Origin: JAJPHC01 sp035255945 | GTDB lineage: Bacteria > Acidobacteriota > Thermoanaerobaculia > Gp7-AA8 | Direction: 5' to 3' | Length of the DNA: 5,584 bases | Assembly: GCA_035255945.1 (NCBI GenBank) | Contig: DATEZA010000078.1 | Location: 1-5,584 of the forward strand | In this document: positions 1 through 5,441 of the stretch, piece by piece | Layout of the letters: every line of letters begins with the position of its first letter | Position numbering within the stretch: the first letter of the stretch is position 1 | Notes under the pieces: generated by a model | Told to the model about the DNA's origin: nothing | Seen by the model: the letters and a program-made list of their open reading frames with translations, nothing else | Database searches by the model: none | Position numbers and translations under genes: made by a program

Positions 1-705
1 TTCGCCCGCGACGCGCAGCCGCGAGCCGTCATCGACACCCGCCGGCACCTTGACCGAGATCTTTTTCTCTTCGCGAACGCGCCCTGCGCCGTCGCACGTC
101 GCGCACGGATCCTTGATCACTTTTCCCGCGCCGCCGCATTGCGGACACGTGCGCGATACTGCGAAGAATCCCTGCGAGTAGCGGATCTGTCCGCGTCCGC
201 CGCAACCGCTGCACGTCACCGGCTGCGTGCCCGGCTTCGCGCCGGTGCCGCTGCACGTCTGACAGGTCGCGACGCGCGGAATGTCGAGCGTGACTTCCTT
301 GCCGAACACGGCGTCTTCGAACGACAGCGTGAGGTCGTAGCGCAGATCGGCTCCGCGCGCCGCGCGCGTCCCGCGACGCCGTCCGGTTCCGAAGAAATCG
401 CCGAAACCGAAAAGGTCTCCGAGGATGTCGCCGAAGTCGGCGAACTGATTCGGATCGAAGCCGCCCATCCCGCTCATGCCCTGGTGGCCGTAGCGGTCGT
501 AGCGCGCGCGCTTCTCCTCGTCGCTCAGCACTCCGTACGCTTCCGCCGCTTCCTTGAACTTCTCCTCGGCGGTCGAATCGCCCGGATTCTTGTCCGGGTG
601 GTACTGCACCGCCATGCGGCGATACGCCTTCTTGATGTCGTCGATCGATGCGCTGCGTTGCACACCGAGCACTTCGTAGTAGTCGCGTTTTTCTGTGGTG
701 GCCAT
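1..705 (-). CDS. dnaJ: Chaperone protein DnaJ (type I Hsp40), C-terminus cut off by window edge
   Basis: Co-chaperone that delivers unfolded substrates to DnaK and stimulates its ATPase in the cytosol. The 235 visible residues start MATTEKRDYYEVLGV and contain a complete J-domain (about 8-72) with the HPD motif at 36-38. A short Gly/Phe-rich linker follows (about 76-106). The zinc-binding domain then has all four CxxCxGxG-type repeats, with cysteines at 148/151, 165/168, 187/190 and 201/204, so this is a true type I DnaJ. The last visible residues (about 214-235, KKISVKVPAGVDDGSRLRV) enter the C-terminal substrate-binding domain; most of that domain lies beyond base 1. Family members are usually about 370-380 residues. 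The ATG at 705 lies 3 bp after the dnaK stop, so translation is probably coupled. An in-frame TTG sits directly before it. No strong Shine-Dalgarno is seen, only the purine-rich end of dnaK. Confidence 0.97.
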   Translation of the reverse strand, partial: MATTEKRDYYEVLGVQRSASIDDIKKAYRRMAVQYHPDKNPGDSTAEEKFKEAAEAYGVLSDEEKRARYDRYGHQGMSGMGGFDPNQFADFGDILGDLFGFGDFFGTGRRRGTRAARGADLRYDLTLSFEDAVFGKEVTLDIPRVATCQTCSGTGAKPGTQPVTCSGCGGRGQIRYSQGFFAVSRTCPQCGGAGKVIKDPCATCDGAGRVREEKKISVKVPAGVDDGSRLRVAGE

Positions 706-708
706 CAA

Positions 709-2571
709 TTACTTTTCACTCGGCACGCTGGGACTCGCCGACTCATTGCTTGGAGCGGTCGACTTCAGCGGGTTGTAAAGCATGACACTGGTGAGGATGC
801 GCGAAGCGGCCTGCAGCTCGAAGATCGCATCGTTGATCCGCTGCTTGTCTTCCTCGCCCGCCACTTCTTTGGCGCGGCCGAGGATCTTGCCGACGCGGTT
901 GCGATCGTCCTCGTTCAGCAGCTTGCCGAATTCCTTGAACACTTTGTCGTTGGTGTAAATCATTCCCTCGAGCTTGTTCTGCAGCATGCGCAGCTCGCGG
1001 CGCGCGGTGTCGGTGCGCTGCATCTCCGAGGCTTCGTTGATGATGCGATCGATCTCGTCTTTGGTCAGACCGCCGGCCGGATTGATCTGCACGCCGGTCG
1101 ATTGACCGGTCGCCTGATCGCGCGCGGTCACGTTGACGATGCCGTTCGAATCGATGGCGAAAATCACTTCGATCTGCGGCACGCCGCGCGGCGCGGGAGG
1201 AATGCCAACCAGGTCGAACTTGCCGAGGTCCTTGTTCTCGCGCGCGAACTCGCGCTCGCCCTGCAGCACGTGCACCTGCACTTTGCTCTGGTTGTCCGCA
1301 ACCGTGGTGAAGATGAGCGAGTTCTTCGTCGGAATCGTCGAGTTGCGCTCGATGAGTTTGGTGAAGAGGCCGCCGTGCGTCTCGATGCCGAGGGAGAGCG
1401 GCGTGACATCGAGCAGCACCATGTCCTTGATGTCGCCGCGCAGGATGCCGCCCTGAATCGCGGCGCCGACGGCGACCACTTCATCCGGATTGATGTTGCG
1501 GTTCGGCTCCTTGCCGAAGACTTTCTTCACCGCCTCGATGACTTTCGGCATGCGCGTCTGGCCGCCGACGAGCACGACTTCATCGATCTTCTCCGGTGTG
1601 AGGCGCGCCTGCTTCAGCGCGTCGTTGACCGGATCGATGGTGCGCTGAATGAGGTCGTCGACCATCCTCTCGAACTCTCTGCGCGTGAGGACGGCATTGA
1701 GGTGCTTCGGTCCCGACGCATCCGCGCTGATGAACGGCAGCGTGATGCGCGACTCCTCCGCCATCGAGAGCTCGCACTTGGTGCGCTCCGCGGCTTCTTT
1801 GAGTCGCTGCAAGGCCATGCGGTCGTCGCGCAGATCGATGCCGGTGTCGCGCTGGAACGTTTCGATCATCCAGTCCATGACCCGCTTGTCGAAGTCTTCG
1901 CCGCCGAGATAGGTGTCGCCGGAGGTGGAGAGGACTTCGAAGAGTCCGTCTTCGAGCTTGAGGATCGAGATATCGAACGTGCCGCCGCCGAGGTCGTAGA
2001 CGGCGATGAGCTGATTCGCTTTGTGATCGAGTCCGTACGCGAGTGCGGCGGCGGTCGGCTCGTTGATGATGCGCAGGACGTCGAGTCCCGCGATCTTGCC
2101 GGCGTCGCGCGTCGCCTGACGCTGCGAATCGTTGAAGTACGCCGGGACGGTGATGATTGCTTCGGTCACCGCCTCGCCGAGGAACTCTTCGGCGAACGAT
2201 TTGATCTCGGTGAGGACGAACGCGGAGACCTCTTCGGGCGAGTATTCGCGATCGCGGATCTTCACCTTCACGTCGCCGTTCGGCGCGGAAACGATGGTGT
2301 ACGGCAGGACCTGCTTCGCTTTCTCCGATTCCTCGGAGGCGTACTTGCGTCCGATCAGGCGCTTGATGGCGAAGACGGTGTTGTACGGATTGGTGATCGC
2401 CTGCCGCTTGGCGATCTGTCCGACGAGCCGCTCGCCGTCTTCAGTGAACCCGACGACCGACGGCGTGGTGCGGCTCCCTTCGCGATTCGGGATGACCTGC
2501 GGCGTCGTCACATCGACGACCGCGACGCAGGAGTTTGTCGTCCCGAGATCGATTCCAATAATTTTGGGCAT
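709..2571 (-). CDS. dnaK: Molecular chaperone DnaK (Hsp70)
   Basis: ATP-dependent cytosolic Hsp70 that binds exposed hydrophobic segments, working with DnaJ and GrpE. The 620 residues show the full family layout. The phosphate-1 motif GIDLGTTNSCV is at 6-16 and the catalytic-type lysine in AIKRLIGR is at residue 70. TVPAYFNDSQRQATRDAG starts near 141, NEPTAAALAYG near 170, and the phosphate-2 motif DLGGGTFD spans 193-200. The interdomain linker VLLDVTPLSLGIET lies near 384, followed by the beta substrate-binding domain and the helical lid. The protein is slightly shorter than typical DnaK (about 635-640). Its C-terminus is a short Ser/Pro-rich tail ending SPSVPSEK and lacks the usual acidic end. 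The start at 2571 fits the family N-terminus exactly, but the 20 bases before it contain no clear Shine-Dalgarno. It follows grpE after a 121-bp gap holding a strong palindrome. Confidence 0.99.
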   Translation of the reverse strand: MPKIIGIDLGTTNSCVAVVDVTTPQVIPNREGSRTTPSVVGFTEDGERLVGQIAKRQAITNPYNTVFAIKRLIGRKYASEESEKAKQVLPYTIVSAPNGDVKVKIRDREYSPEEVSAFVLTEIKSFAEEFLGEAVTEAIITVPAYFNDSQRQATRDAGKIAGLDVLRIINEPTAAALAYGLDHKANQLIAVYDLGGGTFDISILKLEDGLFEVLSTSGDTYLGGEDFDKRVMDWMIETFQRDTGIDLRDDRMALQRLKEAAERTKCELSMAEESRITLPFISADASGPKHLNAVLTRREFERMVDDLIQRTIDPVNDALKQARLTPEKIDEVVLVGGQTRMPKVIEAVKKVFGKEPNRNINPDEVVAVGAAIQGGILRGDIKDMVLLDVTPLSLGIETHGGLFTKLIERNSTIPTKNSLIFTTVADNQSKVQVHVLQGEREFARENKDLGKFDLVGIPPAPRGVPQIEVIFAIDSNGIVNVTARDQATGQSTGVQINPAGGLTKDEIDRIINEASEMQRTDTARRELRMLQNKLEGMIYTNDKVFKEFGKLLNEDDRNRVGKILGRAKEVAGEEDKQRINDAIFELQAASRILTSVMLYNPLKSTAPSNESASPSVPSEK

Positions 2572-2591
2572 GATGTGTTTTCAGGGTACTT

Positions 2592-2682
2592 CGTCATCCC
2601 GAGCGTAGTCGAGGGACCTGGGGGGTGGCGGGCGGCGCGCCACTCACCCACCCCAGGTCCCTCGACTACGCTCGGGATGACG
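2592..2682. repeat. 91-bp palindromic element between grpE and dnaK
   Basis: Two perfect 32-nt inverted arms (2592-2623 and 2651-2682) flank a 27-nt GC-rich spacer, which can itself fold (GTGGCG at 2625-2630 against CGCCAC at 2638-2643). The outer arm begins CGTCATCCCGAGCGTAGTCG. On the plus strand it translates as VIPSVVEGP on one side and STTLGMT on the other. I remember this signature from dispersed intergenic repeats in Acidobacteriota and some other phyla. It starts 10 bp after the grpE stop and ends 20 bp before the dnaK start, so it is transcribed inside the operon. The hairpin could act as an mRNA stabiliser, processing site or partial terminator, but no U-run follows it. No convincing target-site duplication is visible. 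It is probably a non-autonomous mobile or REP-like element; the function is inferred. Confidence 0.9.
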
Positions 2683-2692
2683 TTGCCATTGG

Positions 2693-3292
2693 TTACTCCT
2701 CGGGTCCGCCTACCGCGACCTTCACCAGTGCCGGACGCAGCAGCCGGTCGTGCAGGAAATAGCCTCTCTGCAACACCCCCGTGATGGTGTGATTCGGCAC
2801 GGAGGCGTCTTCCTCGCGCACGACCGCTTCATGGATGTTCGGATCGAAACGGACGCCCGATTCGTCGATGATCTTCAGGCCGTTCCGCTGCAGCACGTCG
2901 AACAGCTGCTTGTAGATCAGCAGCACGCCTTTGTGGAACTCGTCGCCTTGTTCCGCGTGCTCGAGCGCGCGGTCGAAGTTGTCGAGAACCGGAAGGATGT
3001 CTTTGATCGTTCCCGCCAGTGCGTACTTGAAGAAGTCCTGCTTCTCCCGCTCGCTGCGTTTCCGGAAGTTCTCGAAGTCCGCAAGTGTGCGGAGCACGCG
3101 ATCCTGAAGGAGGCGGTTCTGCTCGCGCAGGTCCTTCGACGCGGCGGCCGCTTCATCCGAAGCCTCCGTCGCCTGCGCTGCCTCCTCGGCGGCTTCGTGC
3201 ATCTCCCGCTCGATCTCCTCGATCGAGCTGCCGGTGTCCTCGATCACGTAGCTGTCATCTTCTTCACCCGCTTTGGGCGTGTTGTCGTCCAT
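2693..3292 (-). CDS. grpE: Nucleotide exchange factor GrpE
   Basis: Releases ADP from DnaK to reset the Hsp70 cycle; it normally acts as a cytosolic homodimer. The 199 residues have a disordered acidic N-terminus (1-30) and a long Glu/Ala-rich coiled-coil helix (about 24-90, including LLQDRVLRTLADFENFRKRS). The C-terminal beta domain follows, with the family signature split between FDPNIHEAV (149-157) and VLQRGYFLHDRLLRPALVKV (173-192). The length is normal for the family. The ATG at 3292 shares its first base with the hrcA TGA stop (TGATG), a typical coupling arrangement. A purine-rich AGGAAAG lies a few bases upstream, with a second AGGAG further out, as plausible ribosome-binding sites. 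Downstream, the 91-bp palindrome begins 10 bp after the stop. Confidence 0.98.
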   Translation of the reverse strand: MDDNTPKAGEEDDSYVIEDTGSSIEEIEREMHEAAEEAAQATEASDEAAAASKDLREQNRLLQDRVLRTLADFENFRKRSEREKQDFFKYALAGTIKDILPVLDNFDRALEHAEQGDEFHKGVLLIYKQLFDVLQRNGLKIIDESGVRFDPNIHEAVVREEDASVPNHTITGVLQRGYFLHDRLLRPALVKVAVGGPEE

Positions 3293-4353
3293 CAGCTTTC
3301 CTGCTCCTGTTCTTCGATCTTGCGAGTGAGCGCGCGTCCGAGGTAATCGACGAGCGGCGCCATGCGCGCGTACTCCATCCGCATCGGCCCGATGATGCCG
3401 ACCATGCCGAGCGGTGCAGCGTTCGAGCCGTACCGGCGCGCGACAATACTGAAGTTGTGCACCTGAGTGAAGTCGCTTTCCGAGCCGATGAGGATCTGCA
3501 GCCCATCCTCGGTTAAAAACGTATTCAGGATCTCGACCAGCCGCTCCTTCTCCTGCAGCGCGAGAAAGGTCTTGCGCAGCGAGTTGGCGTCGGAGAATTC
3601 CGGCTTGGTGAGGATCGACGCGGCGCCTTCGACGAACAGCTCGTGCTCGACCGGCGTGACGTCGTTGACCGCTTCAATGCCGAGGGTGATGGTCTTCTGC
3701 AGCATCTGGTCGTGCTGCGCGCGCTCGTGCTCCGTCATGCGCATGAGACGGCGGCGGATGACGTCGAGCGTGAGGCCGTAGAACTCGGTGGTGATGTAGC
3801 GGCCGATTTTCTCCAGCTCTTCGCGCGTGAACGGCTGGCGCGTGTCGATCAGCTTGTTCACGACGACGCCGTTGGTCCCGACAATGATGCACATGATCTT
3901 CGTCTCGGCGACGAGCACGAAGTCCATGCTGCGAATCGCGAACTGCAACAGCGTCGGCATGAAGACGACGCCGACCTGATCGGACAATTTCGAGATGACG
4001 CTCGACGCGAGGTGGAGCATCTGCTCGATCTCACTGGCGTGCGCGACCTCTTCGTCGATCGCTTCGCGCTCGCGCTGCGAGATCGTCCGCGACTTCATCA
4101 GGTGATCGATGAAGAAGCGGTAGCCGCGGTCGGTAGGCACGCGACCTGCGGAGGTGTGCGGCTGTGCGAGATAGCCGAGGTCCTCGAGGTCGGCCATGAC
4201 GTTGCGCAGACTTGCGGGGGAGAGCTGGAAGCGTCCGCATTTGGACAGGGAGCGGGAACTGATCGGCTCGCCTGTGGCAACGTATTGCAGGATGATCTCC
4301 CGCAGGACGTCGCGTGCGCGGCTGTCGAGCTCTTCTGGGTTCGTGTGTACCAT
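3292..4353 (-). CDS. hrcA: Heat-inducible transcriptional repressor HrcA
   Basis: Repressor that binds CIRCE operators and is usually kept active by GroEL, so chaperone titration during stress derepresses its targets. The 353 residues begin MVHTNPEELDSRARDVL. The winged-helix DNA-binding part includes SPASLRNVMADLEDLGYL (45-62) and HTSAGRVPTDRGYRF (66-80). The central GAF-like/dimerisation region follows, and the C-terminal signature GMVGIIGPMRMEYARM starts at 316. The length is normal for the family. The ATG at 4353 is preferred over an in-frame GTG at 4374, because the GTG lies inside the CIRCE operator and the family N-terminus aligns with the ATG. No clear Shine-Dalgarno precedes the ATG, so the mRNA may be nearly leaderless. 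It is the first gene of the operon, overlaps grpE by one base and is presumably autoregulated. Confidence 0.98.
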   Translation of the reverse strand: MVHTNPEELDSRARDVLREIILQYVATGEPISSRSLSKCGRFQLSPASLRNVMADLEDLGYLAQPHTSAGRVPTDRGYRFFIDHLMKSRTISQREREAIDEEVAHASEIEQMLHLASSVISKLSDQVGVVFMPTLLQFAIRSMDFVLVAETKIMCIIVGTNGVVVNKLIDTRQPFTREELEKIGRYITTEFYGLTLDVIRRRLMRMTEHERAQHDQMLQKTITLGIEAVNDVTPVEHELFVEGAASILTKPEFSDANSLRKTFLALQEKERLVEILNTFLTEDGLQILIGSESDFTQVHNFSIVARRYGSNAAPLGMVGIIGPMRMEYARMAPLVDYLGRALTRKIEEQEQES

Positions 4354-4367
4354 GTCGTTGCTTGCAG

Positions 4368-4394
4368 TTAGCACTCTCGAAACGAGAGTGTCAA
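4368..4394. promoter_or_regulatory. CIRCE operator (HrcA-binding inverted repeat)
   Basis: The left arm TTAGCACTC (4368-4376) is a perfect match to the CIRCE consensus. It is followed by the standard 9-bp spacer TCGAAACGA (4377-4385) and the right arm GAGTGTCAA (4386-4394), against a consensus of GAGTGCTAA (two adjacent bases exchanged). The dyad also continues into the spacer, giving an 8-bp perfect stem around AAA (CACTCTCG at 4372-4379, CGAGAGTG at 4383-4390). It lies 14 bp upstream of the hrcA ATG and directly abuts the divergent SurA-like gene. That is the expected place for HrcA autoregulation of the operon, and it may affect the divergent gene too. Confidence 0.95.
4384..4388 (+). promoter_or_regulatory. 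Probable ribosome-binding site of the SurA-like gene, inside CIRCE
   Basis: GAGAG lies 7 bases before the ATG at 4396 (10 before the alternative ATG at 4399). It is the only purine-rich match near the start. It forms part of the right half of the CIRCE dyad. In a plus-strand transcript that includes CIRCE, the 8-bp stem would pair these bases and could mask the site. Confidence 0.45.
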
Positions 4395-4395
4395 G

Positions 4396-5025
4396 ATGAT
4401 GATTTCACGATCGTTAGCGCTCATTTTGCCTGCTGTTCTGTTCGCCGCAACAGTCGACCGGATCTCGGCGGTGATCGATCGCCAGGTGATAACGCTGAGC
4501 GAAGTGAATCAGATGGTCGCGATCCGCTTCTTCCCGCGCGCGATCAGCCGCACCGACGATGACTACCGGCACGACGTGCTGGAGGCACTGATCGCGCAGG
4601 CGCTGCGCTATCGCGACGTGGAGCGCTTCGGCGCGCAGGACATCCCGAAGGATTCGATCGAGGCGCGGCTGACGGAGATCAGCAACCGCTTCAGCTCGCC
4701 CGCGGAATTCGCGGCAGCGGTGCAGTCGGTCGAGCTGACGATGGATGAAGTCCGCGCGCTGGTGAAACGACAGCTGCAGGTGGAGGCGTACATCCAGGAG
4801 CGCTTCTCGCCGCTGGTGTTCATCCCGAACGAGGAGATCGAGACGTACTACCGCGGCCCGTGGTCCGAACAGCGCCGCCAGCGCGGCCTGCCCATCCCGC
4901 CGCTCGCGCAGGTGAGCGACGAGATCCGCACGCTGCTCAAGTCGGAGCGCCTGCAGGGCGAGATCGAAAAGTGGACCGCGCAGCTGCGCGCGCGGGCCAA
5001 TGTGGATGTGTACGCGTGGAAGTGA
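4396..5025 (+). CDS. Secreted SurA N-terminal-like periplasmic chaperone without a PpiC domain
   Basis: Probably a periplasmic chaperone that holds unfolded exported or outer-membrane proteins. The 209 residues start with a signal peptide (MMISRSLALILPAVLFA, Arg at 5, hydrophobic 7-17, cleavage probably near 17-18). The mature start VDRISAVIDRQVITLSEVNQ is typical of the SurA/PpiC N-terminal region. A helical segment follows (about 55-145), and the C-terminal helix PPLAQVSDEIRTLLKSER (168-185) continues to a VDVY-type end, as in SurA-family proteins. No parvulin (PpiC rotamase) domain sits between the helical parts; full SurA proteins are about 430 residues. So isomerase activity is not expected. 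ATG codons at 4396 and 4399 are both possible starts. The gene is divergent from hrcA with CIRCE between, which suggests a link to the heat-shock response. Family placement is good; the exact role is inferred. Confidence 0.82.
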   Translation: MMISRSLALILPAVLFAATVDRISAVIDRQVITLSEVNQMVAIRFFPRAISRTDDDYRHDVLEALIAQALRYRDVERFGAQDIPKDSIEARLTEISNRFSSPAEFAAAVQSVELTMDEVRALVKRQLQVEAYIQERFSPLVFIPNEEIETYYRGPWSEQRRQRGLPIPPLAQVSDEIRTLLKSERLQGEIEKWTAQLRARANVDVYAWK

Positions 5026-5047
5026 TCCGCGCGACCGCCGGCGGAGT

Positions 5048-5196
5048 GCGGATGATTCGCATCGAGCACGGGCTGTGCCGGAGTGCGGCGGCCATGCCGC
5101 CGCTGACTCTCCGCGACGTGGCCATGCCACGTCGCACACGGCGGCATGGCCGCCGTTGGCCAACTACAGCGGCGGCATGGCCGCCGCACTCCAGCG
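5048..5196. repeat. 149-bp multi-hairpin direct repeat, copy 1
   Basis: Matches 5273-5421 at 146 of 149 positions with no gaps, offset 225 bp; differences are at 5074, 5075 and 5129. After a non-palindromic head (about 5048-5079) comes a nested set of palindromes. An outer perfect 25-nt inverted pair (5080-5104 and 5168-5192) encloses three smaller dyads. These are GCGACGTGGC/GCCACGTCGC (5113-5122, 5126-5135), ACGGCGGC/GCCGCCGT (5138-5145, 5149-5156) and GTTGGCCAAC (5155-5164). The outer arms are themselves near-palindromic around GGCCATGCC. It starts 22 bp after the SurA-like stop, so it would lie in that gene's 3' transcript, and T-rich sequence follows it (5198-5209). It could act as an end-of-transcript structure. 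It resembles a REP/BIME-like or MITE-like dispersed element. Confidence 0.93.
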
Positions 5197-5272
5197 CTGT
5201 TTCTTCTTCAGGATCTTCGCGTAAACGGGACACCACTCATCAGGAACGACGACGTGATCTCCCCGCCGGTGC
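5197..5272 (-). other. Protein-like scrap between the two repeats, possible gene remnant
   Basis: On the minus strand the 76-bp spacer reads in one open frame as a sequence including DHVVVPDEWCPVYAKIL followed by a Lys-rich stretch. The frame then continues into repeat copy 1 and stops at a TAG at 5166-5164. The residue mix (Trp, Cys, Tyr, hydrophobic and charged alternation) looks more like a protein C-terminus than the Ala/Arg/Pro-rich shadow frames around it. Upstream the frame runs into repeat copy 2, so any original N-terminus is missing. I do not recognise the family. It may be the truncated end of a gene interrupted by the repeat, or chance. Confidence 0.22.
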
Positions 5273-5421
5273 GCGGATGATTCGCATCGAGCACGGGCGA
5301 TGCCGGAGTGCGGCGGCCATGCCGCCGCTGACTCTCCGCGACGTGGCCATGCCGCGTCGCACACGGCGGCATGGCCGCCGTTGGCCAACTACAGCGGCGG
5401 CATGGCCGCCGCACTCCAGCG
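5273..5421. repeat. 149-bp multi-hairpin direct repeat, copy 2
   Basis: Second copy of the element at 5048-5196, in the same orientation, with three substitutions. Its outer 25-nt inverted pair (5305-5329 and 5393-5417) is fully preserved. In the inner GCGACGTGGC dyad, copy 2 has G at 5354 where copy 1 has A. In a plus-strand RNA this changes a U-A pair into a U-G wobble, so the fold is retained. Weak similarity continues a few bases upstream of both copies (CCGCCGG a short way before GCGGATGA), but the downstream flanks differ completely. Confidence 0.93.
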
Positions 5422-5441
5422 GGATGCACGGGGATGGCCGC

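Larger units (their letters stand above)
4365..4394 (-). promoter_or_regulatory. Candidate promoter of the hrcA-grpE-dnaK-dnaJ operon overlapping CIRCE
   Basis: On the minus strand the right CIRCE arm reads TTGACACTC, which contains a perfect -35 hexamer TTGACA (4394-4389). After 18 bp comes TAACTG (4370-4365), preceded by TGC as in an extended -10. The match to TATAAT is weak beyond the first two bases; 17 bp spacing would give CTAACT instead. The predicted start of transcription would lie near 4358, only about 5 bases before the hrcA ATG. This would agree with the missing Shine-Dalgarno. A CIRCE arm serving as the -35 has precedent in actinobacterial groE promoters with TTGGCACTC. The -35 is seen directly; the promoter assignment is inferred. 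Confidence 0.4.

Noticed and set aside
2592..2682. Simple intrinsic terminator after grpE
   Set aside because: No U-run follows on the operon strand, the essential dnaK and dnaJ genes lie downstream, and the arms look like a dispersed repeat.
139..2784. Very long plus-strand open frame (881 codons) antisense to dnaJ and dnaK
   Set aside because: It mirrors the codon structure of strongly conserved GC-rich genes on the other strand, has an Arg/Ala/Asp/Leu-rich low-information translation, and runs into the palindromic repeat at its end. Long antisense frames over dnaK are a known artefact.
4348..4353. TACCAT as the -10 of a plus-strand promoter for the SurA-like gene
   Set aside because: No -35-like hexamer is found at 16-18 bp upstream, so the real promoter of this gene cannot be placed from the sequence.
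4354..4374. GTG at 4374 as the hrcA start
   Set aside because: It lies within the CIRCE operator, and the ATG at 4353 gives the normal HrcA N-terminus.
4414..5163. Minus-strand open frame of 249 codons opposite the SurA-like gene
   Set aside because: Its composition is that of a shadow frame (Arg/Ala/His-rich, no domain). The plus-strand gene has a signal peptide and family motifs, and the minus frame starts inside the repeat.
5048..5421. CRISPR array
   Set aside because: There are only two long copies with one spacer, and the repeats are far longer than CRISPR repeats and full of nested palindromes.
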